From an uncultured Oscillospiraceae bacterium (GTDB lineage: Bacteria; Bacillota; Clostridia; Oscillospirales; Acutalibacteraceae), in NCBI GenBank assembly GCA_900542575.1, contig UQOE01000003.1, positions 78,789-142,788 on the forward strand: 64,000 nucleotides of DNA. The letters are read 5' to 3'. Shown one piece after another: positions 50,580 to 59,435 of the stretch. The notes below the pieces were generated by a model. It did not search any database. It was not told the origin of the DNA and worked only from the letters and a program-made list of their open reading frames with translations. The position numbers and the translations under genes were made by a program. The first letter of the stretch is position 1. Each line of letters starts with the position of its first letter.

Positions 50580-50679
50580 AAAAGATAAATATTTCATAAA
50601 AAAGAAACTTTTCAATTGAATTTTTTATACAAAGCGTTAACATAAAATTGATAAATCGAACAAAAAGGAGGAAAACGAT

Positions 50680-53646
50680 TTGAAAGTTGGAAAACGGTTC
50701 CTCTCCGTGCTCGTGGCGCTGGCCATGCTGCTCGCGGTCTTCTCGACCGGCGTGACGGCATTCGCCGCGACGGCGATCCGGTTCCCGGATGTCTATACAT
50801 CCGATCTGGTGCAGCCCGATAACAATGAGCAGCGGGTAGAGGAGAAAGTCAAAGCACTTGTGGACAATATGACCACAGATGAAAAATGGACGTTTATCCA
50901 CGGCAGCGGCATGGGGACGACCGAGGGCGACGCCGGCAGTCTTCCCGGTGTGCCGCGGTTCGGCGTGCCGGAGGTGCGGATGCACGACGGCCCGGGCGGC
51001 CTGTTCTACATTACGCCCACGACGAACCCGCCGCAGGAAGAGATGCTGGCCGCCACGTGGGACGAGGAGATGGCAAATCTCTACGGCACCATCTACAGCA
51101 CCGAGGCCAAAGCCATGGGCTGCGGCATGATGCTCTCCGCCCAGGTGGATATCCAGCGCATGCCCCAGTTTGCGCGGACCAAGGACCAGATGGGCGAGGA
51201 CCCGTATCTGCTGTCCTCCCTATCAGATGATCTGGTCAAAGGCATGCAGAGCGAGGGCGGCATAGCCGTTTTGAAGCATTTTGTCGGCTATACTGACGGC
51301 ATGGAGAACGATGCCATCTCTGAGCAGGCACTGCATGAGACCTATCTGCCCGGATTCGAGACGGCCATCAAAAACGCCAATGCACTGGGCGTTATGTCTT
51401 CGTACAACAGCATTAACGGTACAGCAGCTGCTAACAATGCCGAGCTGCAGAACGGAGTACTCCGTGACCAGTGGGGCTACAAATACTTCACCATTACCGA
51501 CTGGCTCATGGGCAACCACGGCTACTCCCTGGACAAGGGCACGGACATTGAAATGCCGTATGGCTTCTTTAACAACAAAGTCCTGTCCCAGGTGAAATCC
51601 GACGGCGACACCATGAAGCTGGTCAACCAGTCGGTCACCCGCATTCTCCGCGCCTATGGCAGAGCCGGCTATCTGACTCTCGTCAAAGTCGGCAGCGACG
51701 GCAAGCCGCTGGAGGAACAAGGAAGGACGAAGAAGATCAGCTCTGTCACTGTGGATCTCGCGGCGCCGGCCCTCGAGGCCCTCTCCGACCGCAACAGCGA
51801 CATTGCGCAGGAAGTTGCGGAGTCCGGAGCTGTTCTGCTGAAGGACAAAAACAATGCACTTCCGCTCAGCAAGAAGGACAAGGTCGGCGTGGTCGGCTAT
51901 ACCGGCATGAATCCGGTCTCCGGCTATGGCGGCGAGCGTTCCTATGGAACTATCGCGCAGAACTCCAGCACGTACGATGAGCTGGCGAAGCAGCTGGGTG
52001 CAAAGAACGTATCCGGCACACCTTACAAGGATTATAAAGGCGTCATCATTCCGACGCAGTACCTGTACACGGATGCCACTGGCTCGACGCATGGACTGAA
52101 TCGCACTTATGGGGTTAACTCTCTGCACAGTTCCATGATCAGCGCAGAGAGCATGCAGGGCGCCGGCGCCGCAATGGACGTCATCAAACCGGTTACCGAC
52201 GTCATCTCCAAAGTCCCGCAGACCGGCATGCCGGGCCATGAGTACGGCGAGACAGCGGGAATTGATCCGGTCATGAACTTTACCACCGGCCTCCGCAACG
52301 GCAAGCCGAATGGCACCTACAAGGTCAGCCGGGCCGATCCCGGCACCGCCTCCGCATTCCCGTACTCCAGCAAACCGGCGTATACCTGGGAGGGCTACAT
52401 TGAGGCCCCGGAGGACGGCGAGTATATCATAGGCTACAACTCCATCGGCGGACTGGCCGAGGCGACGATCTACGACACCGACGGCACCACGCCGCTGGCA
52501 GAGATCAACTCCACCTCCGGTACGCGCCAGGGCGCGCAGTGGCAGGATGGCATTACCCAGACGGCCACCGGCATGAGCATCAAGACAGCGTCGGTCAAAC
52601 TGAAGAAGGGCCAGCGGTACAAGATCCACGCCGAGGCCATGTACAGCGACCCACAGAAAGATCTCCAGGTCAGCCTGACCTGGGTCACCCCGTTGCAGCA
52701 GGCGGCCAATCGGGCAGCAGCGGCGAAGATCGCCCAGACGAGCGATAAAGTCGTAATTTTCGCATACGCGCTTCCCATCAACGGTTCCGGCATGGCATCC
52801 ACCTCCGCACCGAAGAAGGAAGACTACTCCATGAAGCTGGAGAAGGCGCAGGAGGACATGATCAACGAGACGGCAGCCACTGCCCATAAGAACGGCAAAA
52901 AGGTCATCGTCGTCCTGAACAACAGCTCACCTGTCGTCATGCGCAACTGGGTCGACAACGTCGACGCCGTCCTCGAGATGTACTATCCCGGCCAGCGCGG
53001 CGGCATTGCCACAGCCAATCTCCTGACCGGCGCAGTCAACCCGAGCGGCAAGCTCGCGTTTACGATTCCGCGCTCGGACGATGACACGGTTATCACGCAC
53101 GGTGACAACTTCACGACCCAGTATCAGCAGGGCTCCGGCCTGACGAAGACCACGACTTATGCTGAGGGCATCAACACCGGCTACAAATTCTTAGATGTCA
53201 ACCACATTAAACCGGAGTACGACTTCGGTTACGGCCTGTCCTACACCACGTTTGAATACAAAGATCTTAAGGTGAAGAACAAACCCGCCAAAGGTGAGGA
53301 TTACGGCTTTGATGTCACCTTCAAAGTCAAGAACACCGGCAAGGTCAGGGGCAGTGAGGTCGCAGAGGTCTATCTCGGTCAGGCTAAGGTGCCGAACGGC
53401 ATCCAGAGCTCGCCGATCGCTCTCTCCGGCTATGTCAAAGTCAAGAACCTGAAACCGGGCCAGACGAAAAAGGTCAAAGTCCATATCGGCCAGCGCCAGC
53501 TGTCTTACTGGAATTCCAATGCAAAGACGCTTACAAAGCGCGCCGACGGCACTTCGGACAAGTGGACCGTCGCCAAAGGACCGCGTACGCTGTACGTCGG
53601 ACCGGCTTCGGACAAACTGGTTCTGAAGGAAACGATTAACGTATAA
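50680..53646 (+). CDS. Secreted GH3 beta-glucosidase with PA14 domain
   Basis: A 988-residue glycoside hydrolase family 3 enzyme. Signal peptide (RFLSVLVALAMLLAVFSTGV), GH3 N-terminal barrel with the catalytic-Asp region KYFTITDWLMGNHG near residue 275, GH3 C-terminal sandwich split by a PA14-like insertion (about 545-675; YTWEGYIEAPEDGEYIIGYN, LKKGQRYKIHAEAMY), and a C-terminal fibronectin-III-like domain. The PA14 insertion is typical of enzymes acting on larger glycans or plant glycosides. TTG start with AGGAGG. No anchor is seen, so it is probably released. Confidence 0.92.
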   Translation: MKVGKRFLSVLVALAMLLAVFSTGVTAFAATAIRFPDVYTSDLVQPDNNEQRVEEKVKALVDNMTTDEKWTFIHGSGMGTTEGDAGSLPGVPRFGVPEVRMHDGPGGLFYITPTTNPPQEEMLAATWDEEMANLYGTIYSTEAKAMGCGMMLSAQVDIQRMPQFARTKDQMGEDPYLLSSLSDDLVKGMQSEGGIAVLKHFVGYTDGMENDAISEQALHETYLPGFETAIKNANALGVMSSYNSINGTAAANNAELQNGVLRDQWGYKYFTITDWLMGNHGYSLDKGTDIEMPYGFFNNKVLSQVKSDGDTMKLVNQSVTRILRAYGRAGYLTLVKVGSDGKPLEEQGRTKKISSVTVDLAAPALEALSDRNSDIAQEVAESGAVLLKDKNNALPLSKKDKVGVVGYTGMNPVSGYGGERSYGTIAQNSSTYDELAKQLGAKNVSGTPYKDYKGVIIPTQYLYTDATGSTHGLNRTYGVNSLHSSMISAESMQGAGAAMDVIKPVTDVISKVPQTGMPGHEYGETAGIDPVMNFTTGLRNGKPNGTYKVSRADPGTASAFPYSSKPAYTWEGYIEAPEDGEYIIGYNSIGGLAEATIYDTDGTTPLAEINSTSGTRQGAQWQDGITQTATGMSIKTASVKLKKGQRYKIHAEAMYSDPQKDLQVSLTWVTPLQQAANRAAAAKIAQTSDKVVIFAYALPINGSGMASTSAPKKEDYSMKLEKAQEDMINETAATAHKNGKKVIVVLNNSSPVVMRNWVDNVDAVLEMYYPGQRGGIATANLLTGAVNPSGKLAFTIPRSDDDTVITHGDNFTTQYQQGSGLTKTTTYAEGINTGYKFLDVNHIKPEYDFGYGLSYTTFEYKDLKVKNKPAKGEDYGFDVTFKVKNTGKVRGSEVAEVYLGQAKVPNGIQSSPIALSGYVKVKNLKPGQTKKVKVHIGQRQLSYWNSNAKTLTKRADGTSDKWTVAKGPRTLYVGPASDKLVLKETINV

Positions 53647-53661
53647 AGGAACATAGAAAAA

Positions 53662-53695
53662 GGCGGTCTGCCCGGGAGGGCAGGCCGTCTTTTCC
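53662..53695 (+). terminator. Terminator of the GH3 gene
   Basis: Stem GGCGGTCTGCCC/GGGCAGGCCGTC with a short GGGA loop and TTTTCC tail. Confidence 0.8.
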
Positions 53696-53732
53696 TGTCG
53701 GGAGTTTTCCAGATATGCAGATTTCCCGAATC

Positions 53733-54794
53733 TCAGCTGTGTTCCCGGATATACTGCTCCATCTCCGCCGGCATGCCATGGCATCCCTGGACCGTGCCGA
53801 CGCCGTGCTGCTTCAGGACCTTCAGCGGGAACTGGTCCCGGCGGTATTTTTCGAGGAAGCGGATTTTCATGACCTTCTTAATACGGACCGTGCCGAAGTG
53901 CTGGTATGGGATGTCGGTCTGTGTGATAACGCACTTGAACAGGATGGCCGAGACCGGCGCGGCGACGTACATGTATGCAATGTCGCCGACTTCCACGTTC
54001 GTGCTCTGCTTCCAGATGATTTCGTCGTACTGCTCGAAGGCGGCTTCTATGTCGTAGTATTTGGGATTGGCGGGGACAAGCCAGGTATCGATACGGCCGC
54101 CCGGCCGGGAGGCGGATTTCCCGCCGGAGAAGCGTCGGCTGACCTCGAGCATGCCGAGGATGCGCTCGTCCGGGACGGTGCCGTCCAGCAGGACGGCAAC
54201 CCAGTTCTTCTTGTTCATGTGCCAGGCGGGGTAGATGCCCGGTTCCTCCAGAAAGTCGTCCAGGCGCTCCGGGGCGACCTTGACATCCAGGATTTCCACC
54301 TGAGTGCCCGATTCCTCTTTTTTTTCGGTCAATTTATCTTTTGTCACGGGCAGAACGATGCCGTACCACTTCTTTGACAGCGTGTTGCGGAAGACGCCGG
54401 CGTCCGGGCTGCGGCGGAACGTCCGCTCCGGCGTGTCGCCCCATCTGTGCCGAACGGCGGCCGCAATGCGGTTGGCCTGCGGGCTGACAAACGGCAGCTC
54501 ATAGAAACATTTTTCTGCGAGATCGGAGAGCAGGGCGGCGTAGTTCTCACGGACTGTGCCGACAAAAGCGCCGACTTCCGAGGGGACGCGCAGGGGAAGG
54601 TATTCCTCCTGCAGATCCTTGTCGATGACCCGGCCGGAGATCTCGCCGCCGTCGGTGACGGTGAGGTCGGCGCGGAACCCCTCCATAAAGTGGGAGGTGA
54701 GGTGCCAGCCGGAGGAGTCATGGGTGAATCCCGCGGAGGGAAAGCGGGAAAAGTCAGGGGTCATGCGCTTGAAGAAATCAGATTCCAGACTCAT
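53733..54794 (-). CDS. MmcQ/YjbR-like protein fused to an EVE/PUA-like domain
   Basis: A 353-residue protein. Residues about 95-225 match the MmcQ/YjbR fold (VFRNTLSKKWYGIVLPV, EEPGIYPAWHMNKKNWVAVL, ILGMLEVSRRFS). Residues about 235-330 resemble an EVE/PUA-like domain (TWLVPANPKYYDIEAAFEQY, DEIIWKQSTNVEVGDIAYMY), which binds modified bases in other proteins. Last gene of a five-gene minus-strand operon; ATG overlaps the HflX end. The domain combination suggests nucleic-acid recognition, but no function is known. Confidence 0.72.
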   Translation of the reverse strand: MSLESDFFKRMTPDFSRFPSAGFTHDSSGWHLTSHFMEGFRADLTVTDGGEISGRVIDKDLQEEYLPLRVPSEVGAFVGTVRENYAALLSDLAEKCFYELPFVSPQANRIAAAVRHRWGDTPERTFRRSPDAGVFRNTLSKKWYGIVLPVTKDKLTEKKEESGTQVEILDVKVAPERLDDFLEEPGIYPAWHMNKKNWVAVLLDGTVPDERILGMLEVSRRFSGGKSASRPGGRIDTWLVPANPKYYDIEAAFEQYDEIIWKQSTNVEVGDIAYMYVAAPVSAILFKCVITQTDIPYQHFGTVRIKKVMKIRFLEKYRRDQFPLKVLKQHGVGTVQGCHGMPAEMEQYIREHS

Positions 54795-56034
54795 CGAGAA
54801 ATGCCTCGTATTTCCCGGCCATGCGCGTGCTGCTGAGCACGTCGAGCTTCAGGCCGGCATCGGTGTACTGCTCAGAAAAAACGGTGCCGTCTTTTCGCAC
54901 TTCGGCGGCGGGGGACAGGTTGTCGTATGGGAAGAGGTAGGTGACGCGCACGCGGTCCTTCGGCAGCGCGGCCTCAATGGCCTGCTCCAGCTCGTGCAGA
55001 CCGGTTCCGTATTTGGCCGAGACCGCCACGGCGCAGTCCGCTTTCGGCAGGTCGGTCCGGTCGAAGACCTGGTCGGCCTTGTTCAGGACCGTAACCACCG
55101 GAATGCTGCCGGCGTGCAGTTCCAACAGCAGTTCGCGGGTGACGCGGATGTGCTCTTCACAGTCCGGGGAAGACGCGTCGACGACGTTCAGGATGACATC
55201 GGCGGCAGCGGCTTCCTCCAGGGTGGAGTGGAAGGCGTCCACAAGTTCGTGCGGCAGCCGGCGGATTAATCCGACGGTGTCAATGAGCAGGACGGTGCGG
55301 CCGGAGGGCAGGCGCAGGGCGCGGGCGGTCGGATCCAGCGTGGCGAAGAGCTTGTCCTCGGTCAGAACGCCAGCGTCGGTCAGCGCGTTCATCAGGGTGG
55401 ATTTGCCGGCGTTGGTGTAGCCCATGAGGACGGCGGTCTCCACACCGGTCTTGTCCCGGCGGCGCCGTGCATAGGTCCGCCGCTTCTCGACGTTCTTCAG
55501 TTCTTTCTGAATGGCGCGGATCCGGCGCATGATGTGCCGGCGGTCCGATTCCAGTTTGCTCTCGCCGGGGCCGCGCGTACCGATGCCGCCGCCTAATCGC
55601 GAGAGGGAGGTGCCCTGGCCGGTCAGGCGGGGCAGCCGGTAGCTGAGCTGTGCGAGCTCCACCTGCAGGCGTCCCTCTTTGGTGCGGGCCCGCATGGCGA
55701 AGATGTCCAGGATGAGCATGGTGCGGTCCACGACCCGGAGCCCGGTATAGTCCTCAATGTTTCGCTGCTGCGATGGGGTGATCTCGTCGTCCACGATGAG
55801 CAGATCGGCTTCGCTTTTGTAATAGACCTTGATCTCATCCAGCTTGCCGATGCCGAGAAACGTGGCGGCGTCCGGCGCCGGGCGGGGCTGCAGCACAGTG
55901 GCAATTACCTCTGCGCCGGCGGTGCGCGCCAGCTCCCGGAGTTCGTCCATGGAGGCCTCGGCGTCGTATTCTCCGGTGTCAAGACCGCAGAGTACGGCGC
56001 GCTCCGGCTCCTGCTTCGATTCGATGTCGTACAT
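54778..56034 (-). CDS. hflX: GTPase HflX
   Basis: A 418-residue ribosome-associated GTPase that splits stalled ribosomes after stress. N-terminal HflX domain with FLGIGKLDEIKVYYK and VDDEITPSQQRNIED, a Gly-rich linker (TGQGTSLSRLGGGIGTRGPG), then the G domain: G1 MGYTNAGKSTLMNAL, G3 DTVGLI, G4 NKAD. Length typical. Thirteen bases after the chromate-transporter gene and overlapping the YjbR-EVE fusion, so co-transcribed. Confidence 0.94.
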   Translation of the reverse strand: MYDIESKQEPERAVLCGLDTGEYDAEASMDELRELARTAGAEVIATVLQPRPAPDAATFLGIGKLDEIKVYYKSEADLLIVDDEITPSQQRNIEDYTGLRVVDRTMLILDIFAMRARTKEGRLQVELAQLSYRLPRLTGQGTSLSRLGGGIGTRGPGESKLESDRRHIMRRIRAIQKELKNVEKRRTYARRRRDKTGVETAVLMGYTNAGKSTLMNALTDAGVLTEDKLFATLDPTARALRLPSGRTVLLIDTVGLIRRLPHELVDAFHSTLEEAAAADVILNVVDASSPDCEEHIRVTRELLLELHAGSIPVVTVLNKADQVFDRTDLPKADCAVAVSAKYGTGLHELEQAIEAALPKDRVRVTYLFPYDNLSPAAEVRKDGTVFSEQYTDAGLKLDVLSSTRMAGKYEAFLDESGI

Positions 56035-56047
56035 TGGCGCTCCTCTC

Positions 56048-56635
56048 TCAGAGCTTCAGCACGATGCCGAGTACGGCTGCCGTGAGAATATAGAGGATGG
56101 GATGAATATCTTTGAGCTTCGGCGTCCACATGGCGGCGAAAAACACGGCCAGCAGCACCATGTATTTCCAGTTGAAAAACTGCCCGGCGCTGGCGTAGGA
56201 GGCGAGGCCGTGGTTGCTCCAGCCGGGGAACAGCGCAATCATGAAGACCGCAAACCCGGCCGCAAAGATGAGCCCGATGGCGGCGGGCCGCAGGCTGCCG
56301 AAGACCTTTTCGACTTTCTCATTGTTTTTGAACTGCTGCCACAGCTTTGCAATGATGAGGATGATGACGACGGACGGGAACACCAGGCTCAGCGTCGTGA
56401 GGATGGCGCCCGGTATGCCGCAGACTTTGTACCCGACATAGGTCGCCATGTTGACGCCGAGGGGACCGGGCGTCGACTCCGAGATGGCCACCATGTCGGC
56501 AATGTCGGAGTGGGTAAACCAGTCCGGATGATTGTTCGAGATATCGGTGATGAACGGCAGGGTTGCGAGCCCGCCGCCCACGGCGAACAGACCTGCCTTC
56601 ATGAAGTTCAGGCAGAGGAGGAGCAGTTTAGGCAT
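56048..56635 (-). CDS. Chromate transporter family protein, subunit 2
   Basis: A 195-residue half-size CHR protein with about six membrane segments and the family signature FMKAGLFAVGGGLATLPFI, then STPGPLGVNMATYVGYKVCGIPGA. Half-size CHR proteins occur as antiparallel pairs encoded by adjacent genes, as here. Despite the name the physiological substrate in anaerobes is uncertain. The second of two close ATGs was preferred because GGAG lies nine bases before it; the other (56641) is only three bases from it. Confidence 0.88.
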   Translation of the reverse strand: MPKLLLLCLNFMKAGLFAVGGGLATLPFITDISNNHPDWFTHSDIADMVAISESTPGPLGVNMATYVGYKVCGIPGAILTTLSLVFPSVVIILIIAKLWQQFKNNEKVEKVFGSLRPAAIGLIFAAGFAVFMIALFPGWSNHGLASYASAGQFFNWKYMVLLAVFFAAMWTPKLKDIHPILYILTAAVLGIVLKL

Positions 56636-57224
56636 CGTCATCGTCTCCCTTCTTCCTGCCGCGGATCTTGTCGAGATCCATGAAGAAGAACCCGTACAGT
56701 CCGGCGCCGATTACCACCCAGATGGGGTTGGCTCCGAACACCGCCACCAGCACAAAACTGATAATTGCTATGACGATCTGCGGCCACCACCGGAACGAAC
56801 CTTTGCACATTTTGATGACCGACGTGAAGATGAGTGCGACGACGCACACACGGACCGCCGCCATGGCGTGCTGTACGTATGGGTTGTCCGCAAAGTTCGT
56901 GAACAGCGCCGCAATTGCCGTGATGATGAGCAGGCTGGGGCTTACCATTCCCAAGGTCGCTACAATTGCCCCGATTAACCCGCCGACCTTATTGCCGAGG
57001 AAGGTCGCCGTATTGACAGCGATGACGCCGGGCGTGCACTGCCCGATGGCGTAGATATCCAGCAGCTCGTCGTGGTCGGTCCAGTTCCGGCGCTCGACGA
57101 CCTCCCGCTGCAGCATGGGCAGCATGGCCAGTCCGCCGCCGAACGTCAGAATGCCGACTTTAAAGAAACTCCAATACAGCGAGCCCCAGGTGCGCCAGCG
57201 GCTCTTTTTTTCTTCTTTCTGCAT
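56628..57224 (-). CDS. Chromate transporter family protein, subunit 1
   Basis: A 198-residue half-size CHR protein, partner of the next gene. Signature FFKVGILTFGGGLAMLPMLQ and GQCTPGVIAVNTATFLGNKVGG. Acidic C-terminus (GDDDDA) overlaps the start of the partner. About six membrane segments. Preceded by the XRE regulator gene with a 17-base gap. Confidence 0.88.
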   Translation of the reverse strand: MQKEEKKSRWRTWGSLYWSFFKVGILTFGGGLAMLPMLQREVVERRNWTDHDELLDIYAIGQCTPGVIAVNTATFLGNKVGGLIGAIVATLGMVSPSLLIITAIAALFTNFADNPYVQHAMAAVRVCVVALIFTSVIKMCKGSFRWWPQIVIAIISFVLVAVFGANPIWVVIGAGLYGFFFMDLDKIRGRKKGDDDDA

Positions 57225-57241
57225 GATTGATCTTCCCTCTT

Positions 57242-57502
57242 TTATGACATGGGCGGATCGATCCGCCCGAGCAGGACGTCCGCCGAGATATCCAGCGTGT
57301 TGGCAATGGCGGTGAGTTCAATGTCCGTCAGCGCCCTGTGCTGCCCCTCAATTTTGGACAGCGTCGAGCTGGTCATGTGGACCCCCTGCAGATCCAGTGA
57401 TTCCAGCATCTCGCACTGCTTGATGCCCTTCTTCTTCCGCATCGATTCAATGCGTCTTCCGCACAGATTCTTATTGCCCCGCATCTGTTCTCTGCTGCGC
57501 AC
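57242..57502 (-). CDS. XRE-family helix-turn-helix regulator
   Basis: An 86-residue DNA-binding protein made of a single Cro/CI-type HTH: GRRIESMRKKKGIKQCEMLE, TSSTLSKIEGQHRALTDIEL and AIANTLDISADVLLG. GTG start with GGGGG eight bases upstream. It heads the operon with the chromate-type transporter, hflX and the YjbR-EVE gene, so it may regulate its own operon. Confidence 0.85.
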   Translation of the reverse strand: MRSREQMRGNKNLCGRRIESMRKKKGIKQCEMLESLDLQGVHMTSSTLSKIEGQHRALTDIELTAIANTLDISADVLLGRIDPPMS

Positions 57503-57534
57503 ACCCGTGCCCCCTTTCCAAAAATAGTATATTG

Positions 57535-57563
57535 ATTATCGTACAGAAAGCGGGTTTCGGCAA
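57535..57563 (-). promoter_or_regulatory. Promoter of the XRE-chr-hflX operon
   Basis: Minus-strand TTGCCG, 17 bases, GATAAT, about 33 bases before the GTG start. Confidence 0.55.
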
Positions 57564-57640
57564 GGGGGAAGATGTGCGTCTTTGGTTCATCTTTCCGCCG
57601 AATCGAGCGGATGGTAGGATGCAGGGAGGAGGGATGAACT

Positions 57641-58435
57641 ATGGATCCGATTCAAGGCAGAATCCGCTTTCTGAAACGTCTCTGTGAGACGCACCCTGTC
57701 TCCACGGAAGAGCGCCTGCGATGCAGCTGGCACAGGAATAAATATCAATATTACTGCAGGCAGGACGCCTCCGATAAGTATGGAGCCTATTTAACGGATC
57801 AAAAGAAAATACAGAAACTCGCCCGGCAGACTTATTATTCTGCTCTGCAGAAAACGGCGGGACAAGAGATACAGGCGCTGCAAAATGGGCGCTGCCAGCA
57901 CAAAGGCAGAAAAGTCGAAGGCGTCTATGATTCTCTGCCTGCCGGAATCCGTGAACTGGTTGTCCCATACTGGGATAATGAGGATATCTATCTGAAAAAG
58001 TGGCGGGAGCAGCCGTACCGGACTCTGGACCGCTATCGAAAAAGCTTTGAGACAAAGCGGGGTATCCGGGTGCGGTCTAAGTCGGAATGGATTATTGACG
58101 ATATGCTTTCTGAGCTGAGAATACCCGCTCTTTATGAGAAAGAACTGGTTCTCCCGTCCGGAACGCCTGTCTACCCGGATTTTACAATTTTGAACCCGTT
58201 TACCTACCAGGTTTTCTATTGGGAACATATCGGCATGCTGGATAACCCGGACTACTCAGAAAAATTTGCTTTGCGTATTCAGGAATACGTGTGCAGCGGA
58301 TATTCGGTGCGGGGGCAAATGATTTTCACGTTTGAGAGCCAGCATCATCCGATTACGAGACAATATTTGGAATGTACGCTGGCGCAAGCCGGATTCACGA
58401 TTCCAGAGAAAACCTGGATGGCAGATCATTTTTGA
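57641..58435 (+). CDS. Hypothetical protein with PD-(D/E)XK-like nuclease signature, copy 1
   Basis: A 264-residue protein not recognised as a named family. The N-terminal half is basic and Tyr-rich (RNKYQYYCRQ, YWDNEDIYLKKW). The C-terminal half has a restriction-nuclease-like order: RVRSKSEWIIDDML (Glu), LYEKELVLPSG, YPDFTILNPFTYQVFYWEHIG (Asp and Glu; the usual Lys is not evident), then MIFTFES. Codon use is less GC-biased than neighbours, hinting at transfer. GGGAGGAGGG precedes the ATG. A paralogue sits at 61775, and each is followed by a repeat array. Nuclease function is inference. Confidence 0.6.
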   Translation: MDPIQGRIRFLKRLCETHPVSTEERLRCSWHRNKYQYYCRQDASDKYGAYLTDQKKIQKLARQTYYSALQKTAGQEIQALQNGRCQHKGRKVEGVYDSLPAGIRELVVPYWDNEDIYLKKWREQPYRTLDRYRKSFETKRGIRVRSKSEWIIDDMLSELRIPALYEKELVLPSGTPVYPDFTILNPFTYQVFYWEHIGMLDNPDYSEKFALRIQEYVCSGYSVRGQMIFTFESQHHPITRQYLECTLAQAGFTIPEKTWMADHF

Positions 58436-58571
58436 ATTTTCCTGATTTGATCTGCCAGATTGGCCGATATGCCCTTGCGCGATCTGCCATTTTAGAAAAA
58501 AACTGAGATTTGATCTGCCAGATCAATGGAAATGGCAGATCAAAAATGGAATTTTTGAATTCGATCTGCCA
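58419..58571. repeat. GATCTGCCA motif array
   Basis: Six copies of the nonamer GATCTGCCA or its inverse: TGGCAGATC at 58419 and 58533; GATCTGCCA at 58449, 58481, 58512 and 58563. Successive starts are 30, 32, 31, 21 and 30 bases apart. Two segments (58419-58457, 58533-58571) have the same form: inverse motif, 21 bases, forward motif. The array begins inside the last codons of the nuclease-like gene and is otherwise AT-rich. The following 200 bases (58572-58773) hold no gene, only a C-rich stretch and ATTGTGAC repeats. Confidence 0.8.
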
Positions 58572-58773
58572 CTTTGGCTGTTGTTTGTAAAGAATATCTG
58601 TCACACCCGACCGCGCGTGCCACCCGAAGGCCCCGCCACACACTCCAGGAAATGTCCCCAAACCGCCCCACCGCCCCCATTGTGACCATTGTGACAATTC
58701 TGTCAATCCAGCAGAATGAAGATGGAAAAAATAATAAATCCTGTTACAGGGATCACAACCAGGAGGAATGAAC

Positions 58774-59421
58774 ATGGCAAAAACGGTATTGCTGACCGGC
58801 GCGCTCGGGCCGAACGGCCGCGAAATTGCGCAGCTGTTTCACGAACAGGGCTATCAGGTCGTTATTCAGGACGCGGATGAGGCCGGCGCGGCAGCGCTGG
58901 CGAAAGCACTCGGCGTGAAGGCGGCCGCAGGCGACATATGCACCGACGAAGGGGCAAAAGCCGTCGCAGAGGCGGCCAAAGAGGCCTGCGGCAGCATCGA
59001 TATTCTGATCAACAACGCCGGCGACTATCCGGCCAGCACATTTGAAGAGACGACCGCGGACGACCTGCGCAAAGCGTTCCGCAGCAACGTCATTGCCGCA
59101 ATGTGCACGACGAAGGCGGTCTCCGCCATCATGAAAGAGCAGAAAAAGGGCGGACACATCGTCAACATGTCGAGGGACAATGCGTTTGTGACGGACCCGG
59201 AGCAGTTCCTGCCCAGCACCACGGCTTGGGCTATGCGCGGCACGACGCGGGCAATGGCCAAACAGCTTGCAAAGCCGGATATCAAGGTCAACGCCTGCTG
59301 CGTCGGCGGCGAGGCGACGCCGGAAGAGGTCGCAAATGTCGTGATGTTCCTTGCGGATGACGGCAACCGGAATATGACCGGACAGAACATCATGGTCAAT
59401 CACGGCGCATACATGGACTGA
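58774..59421 (+). CDS. SDR-fold protein lacking the catalytic residues
   Basis: A 215-residue SDR-fold protein. INNAGDYP and the C-terminal cofactor-domain pattern are kept, but the catalytic YxxxK is replaced: where its neighbour reads YTTTK, this protein reads PSTTA before the shared WxxRGxT. The dinucleotide loop is also altered (TGALGPNG). It is therefore probably inactive by itself. The ATG with AGGAGG eight bases upstream was chosen over one two bases from it. Fourteen bases separate it from the active SDR gene, suggesting a heteromeric enzyme. Confidence 0.82.
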   Translation: MAKTVLLTGALGPNGREIAQLFHEQGYQVVIQDADEAGAAALAKALGVKAAAGDICTDEGAKAVAEAAKEACGSIDILINNAGDYPASTFEETTADDLRKAFRSNVIAAMCTTKAVSAIMKEQKKGGHIVNMSRDNAFVTDPEQFLPSTTAWAMRGTTRAMAKQLAKPDIKVNACCVGGEATPEEVANVVMFLADDGNRNMTGQNIMVNHGAYMD

Positions 59422-59435
59422 GGAGGGGACAGAAG

